A stretch of 64,000 bases of DNA from Paludibaculum fermentans_A. Its GTDB lineage: Bacteria; Acidobacteriota; Terriglobia; Bryobacterales; Bryobacteraceae. The notes under the pieces were generated by a model. That model was not told the DNA's origin. It saw nothing but the letters and a program-made list of their open reading frames with translations, and made no database searches. The translations under genes and the position numbers were made by a program. This document shows, in pieces, positions 61,380 to 64,000 of this stretch. Location: NCBI RefSeq assembly GCF_051172195.1, contig NZ_JBPJAQ010000001.1, positions 2,914,001 through 2,978,000 of the forward strand, given 5' to 3'. Numbering within the stretch: the first letter of the stretch is position 1; each line of letters begins with the position of its first letter.

Positions 61380-62009
61380 CTAGTCAGTGACTACGGCGCC
61401 GGTCGTGGCGTTCACGTAGGTAAAGTAGCCGTCCTTCGCGCTGCCCCACATGATGTACCACACGGGAGCCGGGAACCGGGACGAGTTACCGAGAGTCATT
61501 GTGTACTTCATGCCTGCGTGAGTCTTCAGCCAACCCGCGGCCTTTTCGCTGGCAGTCTTGAAAGCGGCGTCAGAATCGACAAGGAACTCACCATTGACGA
61601 AAGCCTTGCTGTTCGGCGTAGCGCCGCCCCAAGTCTGCTTGTCGCTGATGTTCATGCCCTTATGGATGTCGGGGCCGCTATCGGCCACAGCCCAACTGAA
61701 CGTCCGTGCTTCCTTCTTGCTGGGGGAAACGAAGACCGCCGTCCAAAGACCAGCCTTGCCGTCTTCATTCTTGATGTTCGCGACCTCGCCGCTCTTCAGA
61801 TTGAGCGTCAGGAGATCGGGCGCCCAGGTCCGGGCGACTTTATACATCTCGAAGTAGGCCATGCGGGCCGCGACGGGCCCGGCAGGCTTCGCGGCTTCCT
61901 TCTTGGCCTCGGTCTCGGCTTTCGCACTTGGCGGTGGAGCCTCAGAGCAGCTCGACAAAAGAATGGCGGCAACAGTCACGGTTGCGGCAGAGAAGAGTTT
62001 CATACCCAT
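61380..62009 (-). CDS. lipoprotein with a PepSY-like C-terminal region, function unknown
   Basis: A 209-residue protein. The leader ends LLSSCSE, a lipobox, followed by a Pro/Ala/Lys-rich linker, so it is probably membrane-anchored. The folded part has WAPDLLTLNLKSGEVANIKN near residue 63 and ends with VWYIMWGSAKDGYFTYVNAT, like a PepSY-type beta sheet. ATG 62009 is chosen because GGAGG lies 9 bases upstream; an ATG two codons later is possible. It faces the epimerase gene. PepSY domains often inhibit peptidases or sit in redox enzymes, but nothing here fixes the role. Confidence 0.75.
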   Translation of the reverse strand: MGMKLFSAATVTVAAILLSSCSEAPPPSAKAETEAKKEAAKPAGPVAARMAYFEMYKVARTWAPDLLTLNLKSGEVANIKNEDGKAGLWTAVFVSPSKKEARTFSWAVADSGPDIHKGMNISDKQTWGGATPNSKAFVNGEFLVDSDAAFKTASEKAAGWLKTHAGMKYTMTLGNSSRFPAPVWYIMWGSAKDGYFTYVNATTGAVVTD

Positions 62010-62334
62010 TAGTCCATACCTCCGGACAGCACAATCATACACACTCGCATCGCCGATTACATCCCTCCCCCGCGGCCCGGCGGATGGCGCGGTGTTCATC
62101 TGCGAGCACCTCAACGAGTGAGGGTCTGAAGCTCCCCGCGGCAAGCGGTCTTTCTCTGCATCCGTTTATGGACGCTCGGCTGACGCCTCTTGATGATCGA
62201 ATACAGGTAATTTAGGATCTGATTAAATAATATGCATGCAGACTGAAGTTTAAGGAACCCAGCCAGGCAGCGGCTCGTAGTCAGGAAGGAGTCTGACAAA
62301 CTCCGGGCGCGCCGCGGCGCTCCACACAGAAACC
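62010..62334. other. 325-base divergent gap
   Basis: The gap lies between the lipoprotein and acyltransferase genes, which point apart, and must hold both promoters. The middle (about 62190-62250) is A/T-rich (GATTAAATAATATGCATGCA). No gene, repeat or clear promoter pair is recognisable. Confidence 0.5.
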
Positions 62335-63507
62335 ATGAACCCATCGAATGTCCGCTACCACGCCCTGGACAGCATGCGAGCCTCCATGATGTTGTTGGGG
62401 ATTTATCTGCACGTCGTTGTGGGATACTCCGGCGACGGGCACTGGCCCTATATCGACCCACATCCCAACACAGCCTTGTCGTTCACGCTCGGCATCATCC
62501 ATTCCTTTCGCATGCCGGCGTTCTATGTGATGGCTGGTTTTTTCGGCGCCCTGCTTTGGAATGGGCGGGGGCCGGCCTCTTACATCAGCAATCGAGTCAA
62601 ACGGGTTCTGGTGCCATTCGCCCTGTTCTGGGCCCTGTTGTTTCCCGTAATGGCGGTAATCGTCATCAGCCTGGAGAAGGGCACCCAGTACGTGATCCCC
62701 GCTTTTCTCAGCGGCGCAGTGTTGCGGCGGCTGCATCCGCTGCATCTGTGGTTTCTCGAGTATCTCCTGATTCTCTATGCCGTCGGCGGAATAGCCGCGT
62801 GGGCTTCCCGGTGGTTCCCCTCGGGACTGATGCAGCGCATCCAGTCCCTGTACCGCTGGGCCCTGCTCAGGCCGTACGCGCCCGCCCTATTCGCTCTTTT
62901 CTCCTGGCTGCAACTAACAGCCATGCGCGGGAATTTGAAAGACTGTGACGGGTTCATGCCGGAACTGCCGATCCTGCTGGCCTACATTCCGCCATTCACT
63001 TTCGGATGGCTGCTCTACGCGAATCGCGATCTCCTGGATAGATTCAAGCGGCATATCGGCATTTATGCGGCGCTGGCCGTGCCGGCATTCCTGGTATATG
63101 GCCTGGTTCCCGGCGGCACTCATCCGTACATAAAGGCCGCGGGCAACGTTTTGCTGTGCTGGTTCAATATTTTCATCTGCACGGGTCTGTTCCTGAAGTT
63201 GTGCAGCCGGCCGAGCCCGCGCTGGCGTTATATGTCTGACGCCTCCTACTGGCTGTTCATCATGCACATGCCGGTTGTTGTGGGCCTGCAGGTGGCGCTG
63301 CTTCCACTGCCGTTGCCGGCGTTGGCCAAGGTGCCCATTGTCCTTCTCCTCGCCGTCGGGATGCTCATCCTCTCGTATGACCTCATGGTCCGCTCTACCT
63401 GGATTGGAGCGCTGTTGAACGGACGGCGGTATCCGCGGCGACTGCCGGTGGATACTCCGGAACCGCAGCCGAAGATTGGGGACATTCGCCGGATTGAATC
63501 TGCCTGA
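62335..63507 (+). CDS. membrane acyltransferase, type 3 (OpgC-like)
   Basis: A 390-residue integral membrane protein with about ten helices. The acyltransferase-3 pattern is clear: LDSMRASMMLLGIYLHVVVG at the start, RMPAFYVMAGFFGALLW with the conserved F/Y-x2-GF, and WFLEYLLILYAV in the middle. A final DASYWLFIMHMPVVVGLQVA is typical of OpgC-like members. Such enzymes O-acylate (acetylate or succinylate) sugars of glucans or lipids at the membrane. The exact substrate is unknown. It is monocistronic and followed by a bidirectional terminator. Confidence 0.9.
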   Translation: MNPSNVRYHALDSMRASMMLLGIYLHVVVGYSGDGHWPYIDPHPNTALSFTLGIIHSFRMPAFYVMAGFFGALLWNGRGPASYISNRVKRVLVPFALFWALLFPVMAVIVISLEKGTQYVIPAFLSGAVLRRLHPLHLWFLEYLLILYAVGGIAAWASRWFPSGLMQRIQSLYRWALLRPYAPALFALFSWLQLTAMRGNLKDCDGFMPELPILLAYIPPFTFGWLLYANRDLLDRFKRHIGIYAALAVPAFLVYGLVPGGTHPYIKAAGNVLLCWFNIFICTGLFLKLCSRPSPRWRYMSDASYWLFIMHMPVVVGLQVALLPLPLPALAKVPIVLLLAVGMLILSYDLMVRSTWIGALLNGRRYPRRLPVDTPEPQPKIGDIRRIESA

Positions 63508-63555
63508 TGTGGGACCTGCTGGCCGGGCCGGAATGGGGCACGATGGGCCGACTGC

Positions 63556-63599
63556 AAACGACGAAGCCGCAACCCGATGGGGCTGCGGCTTCGTCGTTT
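63556..63599. terminator. bidirectional intrinsic terminator
   Basis: A perfect 16-bp inverted repeat, AAACGACGAAGCCGCA / TGCGGCTTCGTCGTTT, with a 12-base loop lies between two convergent genes. The arms start with AAA and end with TTT, serving both directions. Confidence 0.88.
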
Positions 63600-63620
63600 G
63601 GAACGAGTGGCGGAGGACGG

Positions 63621-64000
63621 CTAGAAGGTAATTCTCAGCCGCAGGCGAATGGCGCGCCTGCTATCGACACCGTCCTGCGTGTAGCTTGTCAGCAGCCGGC
63701 CGAAATCTGGATTCGCCTGGACATCCTGGATCTCCGGCTTCAGCGTTGTCGGGTTGACCTTCATGGTGAAGTTACCCAGCGAGCCGATGTCGTAATTGTC
63801 GGGCGACTTCAGCGGGTGGTTGAGGACGTTGTTGGCGTCGGCGCCCAACTCGGCTTTGATGCGCTCGCCAAAGCGGAACGACTTGCGGACCCCGAGGTTC
63901 AGTCCGTAGGTGCCGGGTCCGGTCAGCAGGTTGCGGACCGCGACCTTGGGATTCGTGAACAGGTCTCCGCCCAGTGGCATGAGGCCGAAGGCATCGGGAT
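63621..64000 (-). CDS. C-terminal end of an Oar-like TonB-dependent outer membrane protein, cut by the window edge
   Basis: About 126 codons are open from the right edge to the stop at 63621. The sequence has the barrel end seen in the other Oar-like proteins: GTYGLNLGVRKSFRFGERIK, then LGADANNVLNHPL, LGNFTMKVNPTT and a final RAIRLRLRITF ending in Phe. The start and plug lie outside the window. A plain ATG at 63980 is internal. It is the third protein of this family here, so the region carries several paralogous receptors for different polymers. Confidence 0.88.
   Translation of the reverse strand, partial: PDAFGLMPLGGDLFTNPKVAVRNLLTGPGTYGLNLGVRKSFRFGERIKAELGADANNVLNHPLKSPDNYDIGSLGNFTMKVNPTTLKPEIQDVQANPDFGRLLTSYTQDGVDSRRAIRLRLRITF

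Noticed and set aside
1..64000. Search for CRISPR arrays, rRNA, tRNA and known riboswitches
   Set aside because: I found no regularly spaced repeat array, no cloverleaf with conserved T-loop, and no recognisable riboswitch core by eye; a covariance-model scan would be decisive.

Overview
The window looks like a stretch of a high-GC Acidobacteriota chromosome, probably the Solibacter/Bryobacter branch. That is inferred from family content only: several Oar-like TonB-dependent proteins with a carboxypeptidase-regulatory N-terminus, secreted glycosidases and sialidase-fold proteins with Tat-type leaders, the tail of an acidobacterial FtsX-type (ADOP-like) permease, and proteins carrying the TGPRTPEGK motif. 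I see no rRNA, tRNA, CRISPR array or classical insertion sequence.

Layout. 1-752: end of an unknown gene and a YCII/DGPF protein. 1089-9351: a sigma54-type two-component system divergent from a three-gene heavy-metal RND efflux operon. 9369-14694: GH95 fucosidase, a secreted protein, a divergent aldo/keto reductase and TetR pair, and a permease remnant. 15192-16836: a small stress-type group (39-aa basic peptide, 17M-like protein, BON protein, 23-aa membrane peptide). 17840-27729: an accessory island. 27754-29283: a gene with a repeat-built tail. 29535-37118: nitrogen control (glnE, two glutamine synthetases) with a HEPN gene pair between. 37345-46734: Oar-like receptor, GH51-like hydrolase, histidine kinase/LuxR pair, bestrophin-like channel and USP-like protein. 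46731-57337: a GntR-centred carbohydrate-acid uptake and catabolism locus. 57446-59432: arsR-acr3-arsC. 59526-64000: ThuA protein, sugar epimerase, lipoprotein, acyltransferase, and a truncated Oar-like gene at the right edge.

The most interesting part is the island. Two colinear 617-bp direct repeats (17840-18456 and 27113-27729) each encode a near-identical 157-aa protein. Between them lie a phage-type terminase split into separate ATPase and nuclease genes, and two large AT-richer genes facing tail to tail. One has a nucleoside-deoxyribosyltransferase-like N-terminus joined to a P-loop ATPase. The other is a STAND-type ATPase ending in a phosphoribosyltransferase-like (PRTase-CE) domain. 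Both predicted effectors act on nucleotides or nucleobases, so I propose an antiphage defence module carried in a segment that could be lost by recombination between the repeats. This is inference from domains and layout.

A second system is the GntR locus. Four copies of a TGATATCTCA-type palindrome sit in the gntR/dehydrogenase divergent region and on both sides of a good sigma70-type promoter before the TonB receptor. They tie a dehydrogenase, two sialidase-fold proteins, an HpcH/HpaI aldolase, an MFS transporter and an Oar-like receptor into one predicted regulon.
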